Assembly (NCBI GenBank): GCA_964035575.1
Contig: OZ037841.1
Location: 1,820,252-1,884,251, forward strand
Direction of reading: 5' to 3'
DNA: 64,000 bases
DNA from: Rhynchopus sp. YZ270_cl-10
Lineage: Eukaryota; Euglenozoa; Diplonemea; Diplonemida; Diplonemidae
Shown: one piece after another, positions 18,790-28,817 of the stretch
Layout of the letters: each line of letters starts with the position of its first letter
Numbering within the stretch: position 1 is the stretch's first letter
The notes under the pieces: generated by a model
Told to the model about the DNA's origin: nothing
The model's input: only the letters and a program-made list of their open reading frames with translations
The model's database searches: none
Position numbers and translations under genes: made by a program

Positions 18790-21756
18790 ATGATGAGAAC
18801 CAGAACCTCGTCATGGTGCACACAACAGCTGCCCCTTCTCCTCCTCCTTGCCTGCACGACAGTCCCACCTGCAGCAGGGGTGCCACAGCAGCCGATCAGA
18901 GTCATGGCAGTTCTCTCCACTCACATACCCGTCACCCCACACGGTGCATGGGGTCCAGTGTCAGCCTGCATGCAGATCACACCTAGCTGCAAGGGCGGGC
19001 TTCCTCCACTTCACGCATGGCTGCGGCAGCAGCGGTCTGACGCACGAGGCAGCGTCTTCCTCACTGGACCTGACACCAAAAGTCGTTTCATTCTGTCGTA
19101 CCCTTCGCAGTATCTTTTCAACCTTGAAGCCTGGCGACGACTTAGTGTTGACTTTGGAGTGCTCCAAGACGAAACGTTTGTGACGATGGACGGTCGTGCT
19201 GATGTTGCGGTACAGTTCCTGGAGGCGGCTCACGTTCCCATGATTGCATCTAGTATGCTGCCGGACAGCACATTTCCTATGTTCTACGGTCTCACCGAGC
19301 GGATTCACTACAAAACCATTGATGGTGTAACTATCGCGACGATTACACTCTGGTCTGATCTCTGGCTCGGAGGCTCATTTAGCTTCTTCCGTCACGCAAG
19401 TATCCTTCCTGTTGTCTGCAAACGTGCCCGTGCACGTGGTGCACAACGTATTGTGATCTTCATTTCTGGAACACCCTCGCCCGGTGCTGACGACCCCACC
19501 ATCTACTCACAGTACGACATTGATGTTGCGGTCTTCACTTTCGTCCCTGGAGACACCATCAAAACCAATGGGACGACCATATACAGGACAGGGCCTGATT
19601 ATGGACTGCTGTCGGTGAGCCTTGTGCAGGACGGTGCAGTGTGGACGGATTCGTTTGAGGCAATCAGTCTCAACACACCACCTGCAGGATACGACACGGC
19701 TGTGTTTGCTGCGGACCAGGCCTGGGCACAGCTCGCGTTGGACCAGGCGAATGCGAACAACGTTGCTCTCACTGTGTCCACTGCAGCGCTTGACCCATCC
19801 TCTGGCCCGAATGGCGAACTTCTCTGTGCCCTGTACGAATGCCACATGGGACGTATGGGGTGTGATGCAATATATGAATGGGCCACATGGGCCGATGTGG
19901 TGGTGACTGTGGGTGGGTCCTTCAGAGGTCCTGGGTGGCCGGCCGGCCCAGTGACGAACGGCGACATCTATGCGGGGAACCCGTTCACAAATTTGATGTG
20001 CACACAGAACTACACAGGTCCAGGGTTGTTGCGTATTTTGGAGCAGGGTTTGAACTTCACAGCTTCTGACGGGACGCATTCAGGTGCAAGCCATTCGTAC
20101 CTGCAGGTGGCGGGGTTGCGATTCAGGTACAACACACTCCTGCCGCGGCAGCAGCGTGTCACGGCGGTGGAGGTCTTTGACAAGGAGCTGGAGGAGTACG
20201 TTCCCCTGAGCAGACGCCGCACCTACTCGGTGGTCACCATCCAGCACCTCCTCCGTGGTGCTGACGGCTACGGAGACAGTCTTGGCGACCACCAACCAGG
20301 CTCACAGGTGTGCCACACGAGCACCACAATTGAATTGTTCATTGCCTACCTGAAGCGCCAGAGCACCTACACACCACACATTGACGGGCTCTCTATTAAC
20401 GACTTCAGCGGGACATGGATGAACCTCTTGAACAAGACACGTGAGGACTGCACAGTGGACGAACGCTTCTTGGCTGAGTGGAGCGACTGCGAGCCTTGTG
20501 AGCCAGGCTTCTGGCATCCCAACGTTGAGAGTGAGTTCTGTGTGGAGAAGCTTGCGACTGTGAAGGAGTCAGGAGACGGTGCGCCTATTGGTTTGATTCT
20601 TGGTGTCGTGTTTGGTGTGCTTGTGCTGCTTGCGATTCCTGTTGCGTGGAAGATGACAGAGAAGCAGCGCCGCATCAACGCACTCTTCAACAACAACAAG
20701 ATTGCTGAGGAATGCGCCGTTGCGGTTGTGGAGCTGCGTCTCTCGGACCTGGATTACTTACTGGAGCTGGACAACCCGAACAAAATCCAAGCAGCCTTCG
20801 TCTCCATTGTGAAGCAGCTGAAGGTGTACATGGCGTTCATGCCAAAGACTCTCCTTGCTGACCGCCAAGACGCGAGTGAAGTGATCCAAAAAGAAGCATC
20901 AGGAGCAGCATCTGACACTTCGTCAAACATAAGCAAGTCGTCTGGTCAGTCTCGCCAGAAAGATCAGGTCAGGCAAGCAACAAACTTCACAAAGCGCAAA
21001 AGCATTTCGATGATGTGCCTGAACAGCAGAAACCACACTGCACTCTGCGATAAGTCGGACAGTGCAGGTGTGGTGCACACAGCACTGATTGAGAACTTCA
21101 CCTTCACCGTTGCGACACACAAGGGTGTGTCCGAGCCTATGTGTGGCGACCGTCTTGTGGCATCGTGGAACACTGCCATCGACCGTGCGGGGCACTCCGC
21201 GTTGTCGTGTGCTGCAGCACACGAATTGATTGATAAGTTCACAGACCCAAAGAAGAGTGTGTTACCAGCATGGACAGCTATTACACCGAACATTGGAATT
21301 GCTTCAGGAAAGGTGCTCTTTGGTTTGTTTGGCGGCACGACAACAAAGAAGTACGACGTTATCGGGAAGGTGCTGCCGTCTGCAACGATTCTGATGCTTC
21401 TGAACAAAGAGCACGAGACGCACATCCTCGTCACTGCGAAGGTTGCGGAGGCTGTGAACTCTCTTTACTTTTTGCGCATTGTGGACCATGTGAAGTACAG
21501 GAAGCTGGAGCGGGCGAGCTTTATCTTTGAGTTGCGTGAGCGCAAGGAAAGCAAGAACGGTGACGAGTGGATGTACGCGATGGAGTCGCACGAGAAGGCT
21601 GATCCACACGCCTTCTGCAATGAGACGTGGTATGAGCTTGTCACGAATGCTAAGTACCCTACGCAGGCTGAAGGGTTGAGTGAAAAGCTGCTCTCGATAG
21701 TAAAGTCTCAGAATGACAACTACGTTGCGCCGTGTGCCTCGTTGGATCTCTTATGA
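18790..21756 (+). CDS. Receptor with 5'-nucleotidase-like ectodomain and class III cyclase-like domain, copy 3
   Basis: 988 residues from ATGATG at 18,790, same architecture as copy 1: signal peptide, degenerate metallophosphatase-like and 5'-nucleotidase C-terminal parts, Cys-rich stalk, one membrane helix, signalling helix, Ser-rich linker and cyclase-like domain. It differs from copy 1 in several ectodomain loops: STHIPV for STQTPV, SMLPDSTFPM for SMMSDNTFTM, SGTPSPGADD for SGSTSGADD, and FVPGDTI for LFAGETI. The cytosolic end carries GGTTTKKYD, AVNSLYFLRIVDHVKYRKLERASF and a C-terminus ending ASLDLL, shared with copy 4 but not copies 1 and 2. The catalytic substitutions are the same (Asn for the first metal Asp; Pro and Ile at the transition-state positions), so activity is doubtful. 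Confidence 0.85.
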   Translation: MMRTRTSSWCTQQLPLLLLLACTTVPPAAGVPQQPIRVMAVLSTHIPVTPHGAWGPVSACMQITPSCKGGLPPLHAWLRQQRSDARGSVFLTGPDTKSRFILSYPSQYLFNLEAWRRLSVDFGVLQDETFVTMDGRADVAVQFLEAAHVPMIASSMLPDSTFPMFYGLTERIHYKTIDGVTIATITLWSDLWLGGSFSFFRHASILPVVCKRARARGAQRIVIFISGTPSPGADDPTIYSQYDIDVAVFTFVPGDTIKTNGTTIYRTGPDYGLLSVSLVQDGAVWTDSFEAISLNTPPAGYDTAVFAADQAWAQLALDQANANNVALTVSTAALDPSSGPNGELLCALYECHMGRMGCDAIYEWATWADVVVTVGGSFRGPGWPAGPVTNGDIYAGNPFTNLMCTQNYTGPGLLRILEQGLNFTASDGTHSGASHSYLQVAGLRFRYNTLLPRQQRVTAVEVFDKELEEYVPLSRRRTYSVVTIQHLLRGADGYGDSLGDHQPGSQVCHTSTTIELFIAYLKRQSTYTPHIDGLSINDFSGTWMNLLNKTREDCTVDERFLAEWSDCEPCEPGFWHPNVESEFCVEKLATVKESGDGAPIGLILGVVFGVLVLLAIPVAWKMTEKQRRINALFNNNKIAEECAVAVVELRLSDLDYLLELDNPNKIQAAFVSIVKQLKVYMAFMPKTLLADRQDASEVIQKEASGAASDTSSNISKSSGQSRQKDQVRQATNFTKRKSISMMCLNSRNHTALCDKSDSAGVVHTALIENFTFTVATHKGVSEPMCGDRLVASWNTAIDRAGHSALSCAAAHELIDKFTDPKKSVLPAWTAITPNIGIASGKVLFGLFGGTTTKKYDVIGKVLPSATILMLLNKEHETHILVTAKVAEAVNSLYFLRIVDHVKYRKLERASFIFELRERKESKNGDEWMYAMESHEKADPHAFCNETWYELVTNAKYPTQAEGLSEKLLSIVKSQNDNYVAPCASLDLL

Positions 21757-22415
21757 ATAGAGTAAATGTGACACCAGCCAGCAAACGTTTAGTAGTGCCC
21801 CGGGGATATGCTACGATCGTGCTAGGCTGATAAAAGTGAGGGGGTATTGTGATGCGGTACCAGCTTAACCTATCCGGGTTTCTTTTTACACCTTCTGTTG
21901 TTGACCGCAGGGTTTTTGTGCTTTTTTCCGGGGCTGGCTCGTACCCGGGTCAGTCGGTGCCTGCATCAACTACTTGTTTCTTTTTCGCTTTTGTTTCCAC
22001 AAAAGACATCGTTGCAAAGCAAAACCTTTCCTCATATTCAGCAGCATTGATTTTTTGTTTTACGTTGAGGTTCCCACTTTTCCTTTTGTTTGTTGTCTCA
22101 GCCATCTTGTATTTTTGAGAAGTCTGGACAAAGAAACAAAACGAAAAGTGGGAGTGCCCTTCATGACGACCCTGCATATTCAAAACCTTTACAACCAAAA
22201 GATCGCATTTTCTTCATCTTTTTCTCACAGTTCGGGTTTTCTCCTCTTGTGCAATACCGGACGCAGGACATCCTCCTCCTGCTTTCCTCCTTTGGCAACG
22301 TTTTAGCACTGTAGACGGAGTTTAGGTTCAGCTGTCCAGCTCTTGTCCCTCATCCCATACCCATCCCAGACAACTTTCATTCACTTTTAGGGGTTCTTAC
22401 ACTTACACGGGTTTC
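21757..22415. other. Short intergenic stretch with dispersed repeat family A
   Basis: The 3' flank ('aatagagtaaa(t)gtgaca(c/t)cagccagca') is shared with copy 4 (25,463-25,490). From 21,876 to about 22,120 is one member of a repeat also present at 25,870-26,100 and 38,521-38,660: 'ttctgttgttg(a/g)ccgcaggg', 'gggtcagtcgg', 'cctgcat(c/t)aa' and, in two members, 'tttccacaaaagacatcgttgcaaa'. The duplicated flanks show that copies 3 and 4 arose by tandem duplication that included flanking DNA. Confidence 0.6.
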
Positions 22416-22492
22416 ATATTATGTGAGCCAAGGTGTCTCGTTCCTGTCGCACTTTGCATTTGCTTCTTTCTTTTGAACCCATCATATACCAC
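22416..22492 (+). promoter_or_regulatory. Conserved leader upstream of receptor copy 4
   Basis: It has TTATGTGAGCCAAGG as in copy 3, then an extra 'tgtctcgttcctgtcgcac' segment absent from copy 3, then TTTGCATTTGCTTCTTTC and TTTTGAACCCATCATATACC before ATGATG. Confidence 0.45.
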
Positions 22493-25462
22493 ATGATGAG
22501 AACGAGAACCTCGTCATGGTGCACACAACAGCTGTCCCTTCTCCTCCTCCTTGCCTGCACGACAGTCCCACCTGCAGCAGGGGTGCCACAGCAGCCGATC
22601 AGAGTCATGGCAGTGCTCTCCACCCAGACACCCGTCACCCCACACGGTGCATATGGTCCAGTGTCAGCCTGCATGCAGATCACACCTAGCTGCAAGGGCG
22701 GGCTTCCTCCACTTCACGCATGGCTGCGGCAGCAGCGGTCTGACGCACGAGGCAGCGTCTTCCTCACTGGACCTGACACCAAAAGTCGTTTCATTCTTTC
22801 GTACCCTTCGCAGTATCTTTTCAACCTTGAAGCCTGGCGACGACTTGGTGTTGACTTTGGAGTGCTCCAAGACGAAACGTTTGTGACGATGGACGGTCGT
22901 GCTGATGTTGCGATACAGTTCCTGGAGGCGGCTCACGTTCCCATGATTGCGTCAAGCATGATGTCTGACAACACATTTACTATGTTCTACGGTCTCACCG
23001 AGCGGATTCACTACAAAACCATTGATGGTGTAACTATCGCGACGATTACACTCTGGTCTGATGTATGGCAGGGAGGCACATTTGGCTTCTTCCGTCACGC
23101 AGTCATCCTTCCTGTTGTCTGCAAACGTGCCCGTGCACGTGGTGCACAACGTATCGTTGTCTTCATTTCTGGTTCCACCTCCGGTGCTGACGACCCCACC
23201 ATCTACTCACAGTACGACATTGATGTTGCGGTATTTACCTTGTTCGCTGGAGAGACCATCAAAACCAATGGGACGACCATATACAGGACAGGGCCTGATT
23301 ATGGACTGCTGTCGGTGAGCCTTGTGCAGGATGGTGCAGTGTGGACGGATTCGTTTGAGGCAATCAGTCTCAACACACCACCTGCAGGATACGACACGGC
23401 TGTGTTTGCTGCGGACCAGGCCTGGGCACAGCTCGCGTTGGACCAGGCGAATGCGAACAACGTTGCTCTCACTGTGTCCACTGCAGCGCTTGACCCGTCC
23501 ACTGGCCCAGACGGTGCTTATCTCTGTGCCCTGTACGAATGCCACATGGGACGTATGGGGTGTGATGCAATATATGAATGGGCCACATGGGCCGATGTGG
23601 TGGTAACTGTGGGTGGGTCCTTCAGAGGTCCTGGGTGGCCGGCCGGCCCAGTGACGAACGGCGACATCTATGCGGGGAACCCGTTCACAGATTTGATGTG
23701 CACACAGAACTACACAGGTCCAGGGTTGTTGCGTATTTTGGAGCAGGGTCTCAACTTCACAGCTTCTGACGGGACGAAGCCTGAAGGTGCAAGCCATTCG
23801 TACCTGCAGGTGGCGGGGTTGCGATTCAGGTACAACACACTCCTGCCGCGGCAGCAGCGTGTCACGGCGGTGGAGGTCTTTGACAAGGAGCTGGAGGAGT
23901 ACGTTCCCTTGAGCAGACGCCGCACCTACTCGGTGGTCACCATCCAGCACCTCCTCCGTGGTGCTGACGGCTACGGAGACAGTCTTGGCGACCACCAACC
24001 AGGCTCACAGGTGTGCCACACGAGCACCACAATTGAGGTGTTCATTGCCTACCTGAAGCGCCAGAGCACCTACACACCACACATTGACGGGCTCTCTATT
24101 AACGACTTCAGCGGGACATGGATGAACCTCTTGAACAAGACACGTGAGGACTGCACAGTGGACGAACGCTTCTTGGCTGAGTGGAGCGACTGCGAGCCGT
24201 GTGAGCCAGGCTTCTGGCATCCCAACGTTGAGAGTGAGTTCTGTGTGGAGAAGCTTGCGACTGTGAAGGAGTCAGGAGACGGTGCGCCTATTGGTTTGAT
24301 TCTTGGTGTCGTGTTTGGTGTGCTTGTGCTGCTTGCGATTCCTGTTGCGTGGAAGATGACAGAGAAGCAGCGCCGCATCAACGCACTCTTCAACAACAAC
24401 AAGATTGCTGAGGAATGCGCCGTTGCGGTTGTGGAGCTGCGTCTCTCGGACCTGGATTACTTACTGGAGCTGGACAACCCGAACAAAATCCAAGCAGCCT
24501 TCATCTCCATTGTGAAGCAGCTGAAGGTGTACATGGCGTTCATGCCAAAGACTCTCCTTGCTGACCGCCAAGGCGCGAGTGAAGTGATCCAAAAAGAAGC
24601 ATCAGGAGCAGCATCTGACACTTCGTCGAACAGGAGCAGCAGATCATCTATCTGTTCGCGTGACAAGGAGAACATTAGGCAGGCAACAAACTTCACACAA
24701 CGCAAAAGCATTTCGATGATGTGCCTGAACAGCAGAAACCACACTGCACTCTGCGATAAGTCGGACAGTGCAGGTGTGGTGCACACAGCACTGATTGAGA
24801 ACTTCACCTTCACTGTTGCGACACACAAGGGTGTGTCCGAGCCTATGTGTGGCGACCGTCTTGTGGCATCGTGGAACACTATCGTCGACCGTGCGGGGCA
24901 CTGTGAGCGTGCGTGCACTGCAGCACATGCATTGGTTGATAGGTTCACAGACCCAAAGAAGAGTGTGTTACCAGCATGGACAGCTATTACACCGAACATT
25001 GGAATTGCTTCAGGAAAGGTGCTCTTTGGTTTGTTTGGCGGCACGACAACAAAAAAGTACGACGTTATCGGGAAGGTGCTGCCGTCTGCAACGATTCTGA
25101 TGCTTCTGAACAAAGAGCACGAGACGCACATCCTCGTCACTGCGAAGGTTGCGGAGGCTGTGAACTCTCTTTACTTTTTGCGCATTGTGGACCATGTGAA
25201 GTACAGGAAGCTGGAGCGGGCGAGCTTTATCTTTGAGTTGCGTGAGCGCAAGGAAAGCAAGAACGGTGACGAGTGGATGTACGCGATGGAGTCGCACGAG
25301 AAGGCTGATCCACACGCCTTCTGCAATGAGACGTGGTATGAGCTTGTCACGAATGCTAAGTACCCTACGCAGGCTGAAGGGTTGAGTGAAAAGCTGCTCT
25401 CGATAGTAAAGTCTCAGAATGACAACTACGTTGCGCCGTGTGCCTCGTTGGATCTCTTATGA
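22493..25462 (+). CDS. Receptor with 5'-nucleotidase-like ectodomain and class III cyclase-like domain, copy 4
   Basis: 989 residues from ATGATG at 22,493. From residue 4 to about 693 the protein is identical to copy 1 as far as I can compare, including every variable ectodomain loop and the membrane helix. In the Ser-rich linker it switches to copy-3-like sequence (ASEVIQKEASGAASDTSSN), then has a private stretch (RSSRSSICSRDKENI), then a copy-2-like block (NTIVDRAGHCERAC), and ends with a copy-3 type C-terminus (TDPKKSVLPAW onward, ending ASLDLL). It is thus a recombinant of at least three paralogues. Domain order and the missing catalytic residues are as in copy 1. Confidence 0.85.
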   Translation: MMRTRTSSWCTQQLSLLLLLACTTVPPAAGVPQQPIRVMAVLSTQTPVTPHGAYGPVSACMQITPSCKGGLPPLHAWLRQQRSDARGSVFLTGPDTKSRFILSYPSQYLFNLEAWRRLGVDFGVLQDETFVTMDGRADVAIQFLEAAHVPMIASSMMSDNTFTMFYGLTERIHYKTIDGVTIATITLWSDVWQGGTFGFFRHAVILPVVCKRARARGAQRIVVFISGSTSGADDPTIYSQYDIDVAVFTLFAGETIKTNGTTIYRTGPDYGLLSVSLVQDGAVWTDSFEAISLNTPPAGYDTAVFAADQAWAQLALDQANANNVALTVSTAALDPSTGPDGAYLCALYECHMGRMGCDAIYEWATWADVVVTVGGSFRGPGWPAGPVTNGDIYAGNPFTDLMCTQNYTGPGLLRILEQGLNFTASDGTKPEGASHSYLQVAGLRFRYNTLLPRQQRVTAVEVFDKELEEYVPLSRRRTYSVVTIQHLLRGADGYGDSLGDHQPGSQVCHTSTTIEVFIAYLKRQSTYTPHIDGLSINDFSGTWMNLLNKTREDCTVDERFLAEWSDCEPCEPGFWHPNVESEFCVEKLATVKESGDGAPIGLILGVVFGVLVLLAIPVAWKMTEKQRRINALFNNNKIAEECAVAVVELRLSDLDYLLELDNPNKIQAAFISIVKQLKVYMAFMPKTLLADRQGASEVIQKEASGAASDTSSNRSSRSSICSRDKENIRQATNFTQRKSISMMCLNSRNHTALCDKSDSAGVVHTALIENFTFTVATHKGVSEPMCGDRLVASWNTIVDRAGHCERACTAAHALVDRFTDPKKSVLPAWTAITPNIGIASGKVLFGLFGGTTTKKYDVIGKVLPSATILMLLNKEHETHILVTAKVAEAVNSLYFLRIVDHVKYRKLERASFIFELRERKESKNGDEWMYAMESHEKADPHAFCNETWYELVTNAKYPTQAEGLSEKLLSIVKSQNDNYVAPCASLDLL

Positions 25463-26376
25463 ATAGAGTAAAGTGACATCAGCCAGCATACGCGTCATAG
25501 CAATTCTCATCAGCAAAACCCACGTTAGTTAGGGAGGGTTTATGAAGCTTTACAGCTTTTAGGGTTGGGATCACTGTCACACGAGGTCTTTGCATTTCAA
25601 GTCAACGTTCTCGGTTGACAATCCCACAACGTTCAGCCACCTCGCAGGCGCAGGGCAGTGGCTTCCCCGTGCACGGAGCTTGACAATCGTGCACCAAGAG
25701 TTGGGTGCAGGGAACGAGAGTACCTGAAAGCTTCACAGCTCTTCAGCAGAAGGTGGGTCGCCGGCGGATGGGAGGTTGTGTACCGTCCCCGTCCACATTA
25801 TGGTACGGGTAACCAGGGGTGCATGTGATACAGCATTTGTCGTGTTTGAGATTCACTTCATTCCTTCTTTTGTGTAGGGTTTCACCTCTCGTGTTACTTT
25901 ATTGGCCGCAGGTTTGTGCTTTCATCCGGAGGCTAGCATCGTACGTGGGTCAGTCGGAGGTCCCTGCATCAACTACTTGGTTCTTTTGCACTTTTGTTTC
26001 CACAAAAGACATCGTTGCAAAACTGCAATACCTTCCCTCATGTTCAGCAGCATTGATTTTTGTTTTATTTTGAGGGTCACACTCGTCGTCTTTCTTAAGA
26101 AACACGACGAAAAGTGGAAGTTCCCTAGCATGAAGCATGTTCAAAACATTTCACCACAAAAAACTAACTGAGACTTGCATCATCTTTTTCTCACAGTCCC
26201 GTTTTTGTCCTCTTGTGCAAAGCTGGACGCAGGACATCCTCCATCTCCTTTCCTCCTTTGACGTTACAGCACCTGTAGACGGGGTTTAGGTTCATCCGGC
26301 CCTCTTTTGTCCCTCATCCCATCCCTACACACCTCATCCCATCCCATCCAGGACGTGGGTGTTCGACACAAATAAA
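25463..26376. other. Intergenic stretch with dispersed repeats
   Basis: No gene. 25,686-25,815 aligns with 38,389-38,512 ('gttgggtgcag', 'agtacctg', 'cttca.c.gaaggtggg', 'cgccggc', 'ggtacggg'), and 25,870-26,100 is a member of repeat family A (other members 21,876 and 38,521). The last part (26,210-26,370) resembles 22,250-22,360 ('ggacgcaggacatcctcc', 'gtagacgg(a/g)gtttaggttca', 'cctcatcccat'), so the upstream regions of copy 4 and of the J-protein gene are themselves duplicated. Confidence 0.6.
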
Positions 26377-28469
26377 ATGGAGTCGAAGATCTTAGACGCT
26401 GTGCCAGAGATCATCGAAGGTGTCGTAAGCAGCTACGACTGCCTCTGCATTCCTGAGGACTGCACTGCTGCGGAGGTCATCAAAGCGTACAAAAGGCAGT
26501 CCGTACGCTGGCATCCTGACAAGAACCCTGATAACAAAGTTGTTGCCGAAAAGCGGTTCAAAGAAGTCAATGAGGCGTACCTCACTCTCGTCGACCCAGC
26601 GAGTGGCGAGCTGCGTAAACAGTCTGAACAGCAAAGTGTTGCTCACCAGGGCACACTGCGCGAGGGCATGCACAAATCGCAGCTCACGTTCTCCCTCACA
26701 CTCACCATTGACGAATTGTTCCGCGGCTGCACCAAACGCAAGGAACTAACCAGGAACAAAGTGGTTTTTGGCGATTTGGTTCCAGAGAACAAAGTGTTAG
26801 AGATCGCAGTCGAGTCTGGCTGGCGAACCGGGACGAAGCTGTTTTACCCAGACCTAGGCGGCCCTGTGGGGGTTGGTGGGCAAAGTGTGGACATCATATA
26901 TGAAGTGCAGCAGGCTGCTCACGATGAATACCGTCGCGCGGGAGACGATCTAAACCACGTCTGCACCTTAGATGGCACGAACCGCCCAGTACGTCTCTCC
27001 CGCCTCAGCAGCACACCATTGGGCACCCCTACCGGGCCGCTGGTGCCGTACTGCAATATCCTCTCAGAACTCTGTCCGGCAAGCATCACACTGCTCAAAC
27101 CTCATCCCATCCCGGAGGGCATTCTCGAAGGCATGCTTGGGTGTGGTCAGGTTTCTGGTAAGGCTGTGCCGAAGTGGGCGACGCCGAAGGGGAAGGGGCT
27201 GAAGATGCGTGACAAGGACAGCACAGTGGGGAGGGTGCGCATGCCGGGTGCGTTGCAGGCGGCTGTGGGTGTGGCGGGGGAGGGTGACAGTGTGCTGTGC
27301 AGTGTCGCGTGGAAGGTGACGAAGAAGACACAAGAAGTGGCAGTTGGCCTCGCGCCGCCCACAGCACACTGCGACAGGCGGCACTACGCAGACGTTGCGC
27401 AGGGACGCTGGGGTGTCGTGTGGCGTGCAGACGGCAAGGTGTTCACGCTCGGCAGCGAACGTGTGAAGCTGACGCTGGCACCGTATGACACGTCGGACAA
27501 GTGCCAGATTACAGTGCACCCAACAGATGGTCACATCCTCTTCTTCAAGAACGGCACTCTCCTGCACCACGAAGGCAAGAAGGTTTGTATTTTTGTAGAT
27601 TTGTAGATTTCAGGGGTGGAGTAGGGTTTTTGGGCACCATCTGGTGGAAAGAAGCCATACTGAATTTTTTGACCACTTTCGAGACGGAACGGTGTTAAAA
27701 TGATAAGTGCGTGTCAAGGCCCACTTTTCGCAGACTGCACTGGTCCAACATTAAACAAATCAACCAAAAAACACTTCACAGATCATTATTCCTACTGAGG
27801 ACAAAACTGCTGGCGACGTTGTCACCATCGAAGGCGAAGGCATGCCAGTCATGCGCAAGGGGAAGGTTTGTCCACTTCCATCTCCTCTGACCCCTCCCTC
27901 CCTCCCTGCCTCCCTCCCCCCCATTCTCTTCTCTTCAGGTTGTCGGTCGTGGCGACGTGCTTGTCACCTTCTCTGCCCCACGCGTGCAGAAGCCCCGCCA
28001 ACGCGAGGCTGCTGCAGACGAGAACATCGAAGGCAGCTTTGCCTCCATGCAGCTGTGGCTGACAGACCGTGGCCACCCTGAGCCCACCGTAGACATGCAG
28101 GAGTGGAGCAGCGACACTGGCACGGGGCGGCAGTACCAGGCACGCCTCTCCCTTGTGCAGAAGCGGCCCTTCAAGCCAGAAGGTGCCTTCGACGGCCAAC
28201 CCTTCATGGGCAAAATGAGCCCCGTGCGCGCCCTTGCGCTGGACAGCGTCGGTGCAAAGGTGCTGCGTTGTCTGTCACGCCTCGCAGACCGCTTCCCATC
28301 AAGCCACGTACCCACTGCGAAGCCTGTCAAGCGCAAGGCAGCGGAGATGGACTCTCCTGCAGAAGAAACCCCAGCGGCAAAGGTGCAGAGAACGGAGGAA
28401 GTTGGGAAGGTGGAGCAGAAAGAGGCAGAGATCACAGTGCCTACATCGGCGCTGGACGACATCGATTAG
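26377..28469 (+). CDS. J-protein (Hsp40, class-B-like) with a large insertion; three exons
   Basis: Exons 26,377-27,582, 27,782-27,865 and 27,939-28,469 join in phase 0 to 606 residues. ATG at 26,377 is the first in frame. Residues 20-85 are a J-domain with HPD at 46-48, which stimulates Hsp70 ATPase. No G/F-rich or zinc-finger region follows. Residues 103-200 match the first C-terminal substrate-binding domain (LTLTIDELFRGCTKRKEL; AHDEYRRAGDDL). The second begins after the first intron (IIPTEDKTAGDVVTIEGEGMP, then GRGDVLVTFSAPR). Between them, about residues 210-400, is an insertion absent from ordinary class B J-proteins; its end (HILFFKNGTLL) resembles a SPRY-domain strand. The C-terminal 160 residues after the family's usual end are not recognised and include a basic KPVKRKAAE stretch that could be a nuclear signal. 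Likely a cytosolic or nuclear co-chaperone. Confidence 0.85.
27583..27781 (+). other. Intron 1 of the J-protein gene (199 nt)
   Basis: GTTTGT at the 5' end, ACTTCACAG at the 3' end. An in-frame TAG lies 24 nt into the intron. Removing it joins GKK to IIPTEDK in phase 0 and restores the GEGMP motif of the family. Confidence 0.85.
27866..27938 (+). other. Intron 2 of the J-protein gene (73 nt)
   Basis: GTTTGT at the 5' end and a strong pyrimidine tract before TTCAG. Splicing joins MRKGK to VVGRGDVLV in phase 0, the expected C-terminal domain sequence. Confidence 0.85.
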
Positions 28470-28817
28470 TTTTTTTGAAAGGTTTTTTTTTTGTATCTTT
28501 CAAGTTTCTTTGATTCTGGGCAAGGAAAAGCTCAAACAATAGGGTCTGTGGGTTCCACCACAGGGGAGTCTAGAAAGAACATGAGTCACAAAAAAAAGTC
28601 AACTAGTTACAGCAACCAAGTATGCTTCATTTATTCCTCTGCACACCCTCCTCCTCCTCTTCATCCCCACCCCATATCATTAGAAAGGCTTCCCCAACCA
28701 TACACCCCAAAAACTCTCTGTGTTTCACACCAATTCTCAAAGAAGTTTCTTCATAGTTTGGGGTACATTAGGATACGTGCTTGTGTGTGCGTGCAGCAGT
28801 AATCGTAATATTTAGAG
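28470..28817. other. Intergenic region between the J-protein and coiled-coil genes
   Basis: 348 bp, with T/C-rich blocks and a CT-rich tract (28,630-28,670). No repeat or ORF. The close same-strand spacing is compatible with shared transcription. Confidence 0.5.

Noticed and set aside
3780..25400. Long open frames antisense to the receptor genes (for example 263 codons at 4,543-5,334 minus)
   Set aside because: They mirror the codon bias of the plus-strand genes and recur in every copy for that reason; their products have no domain features.
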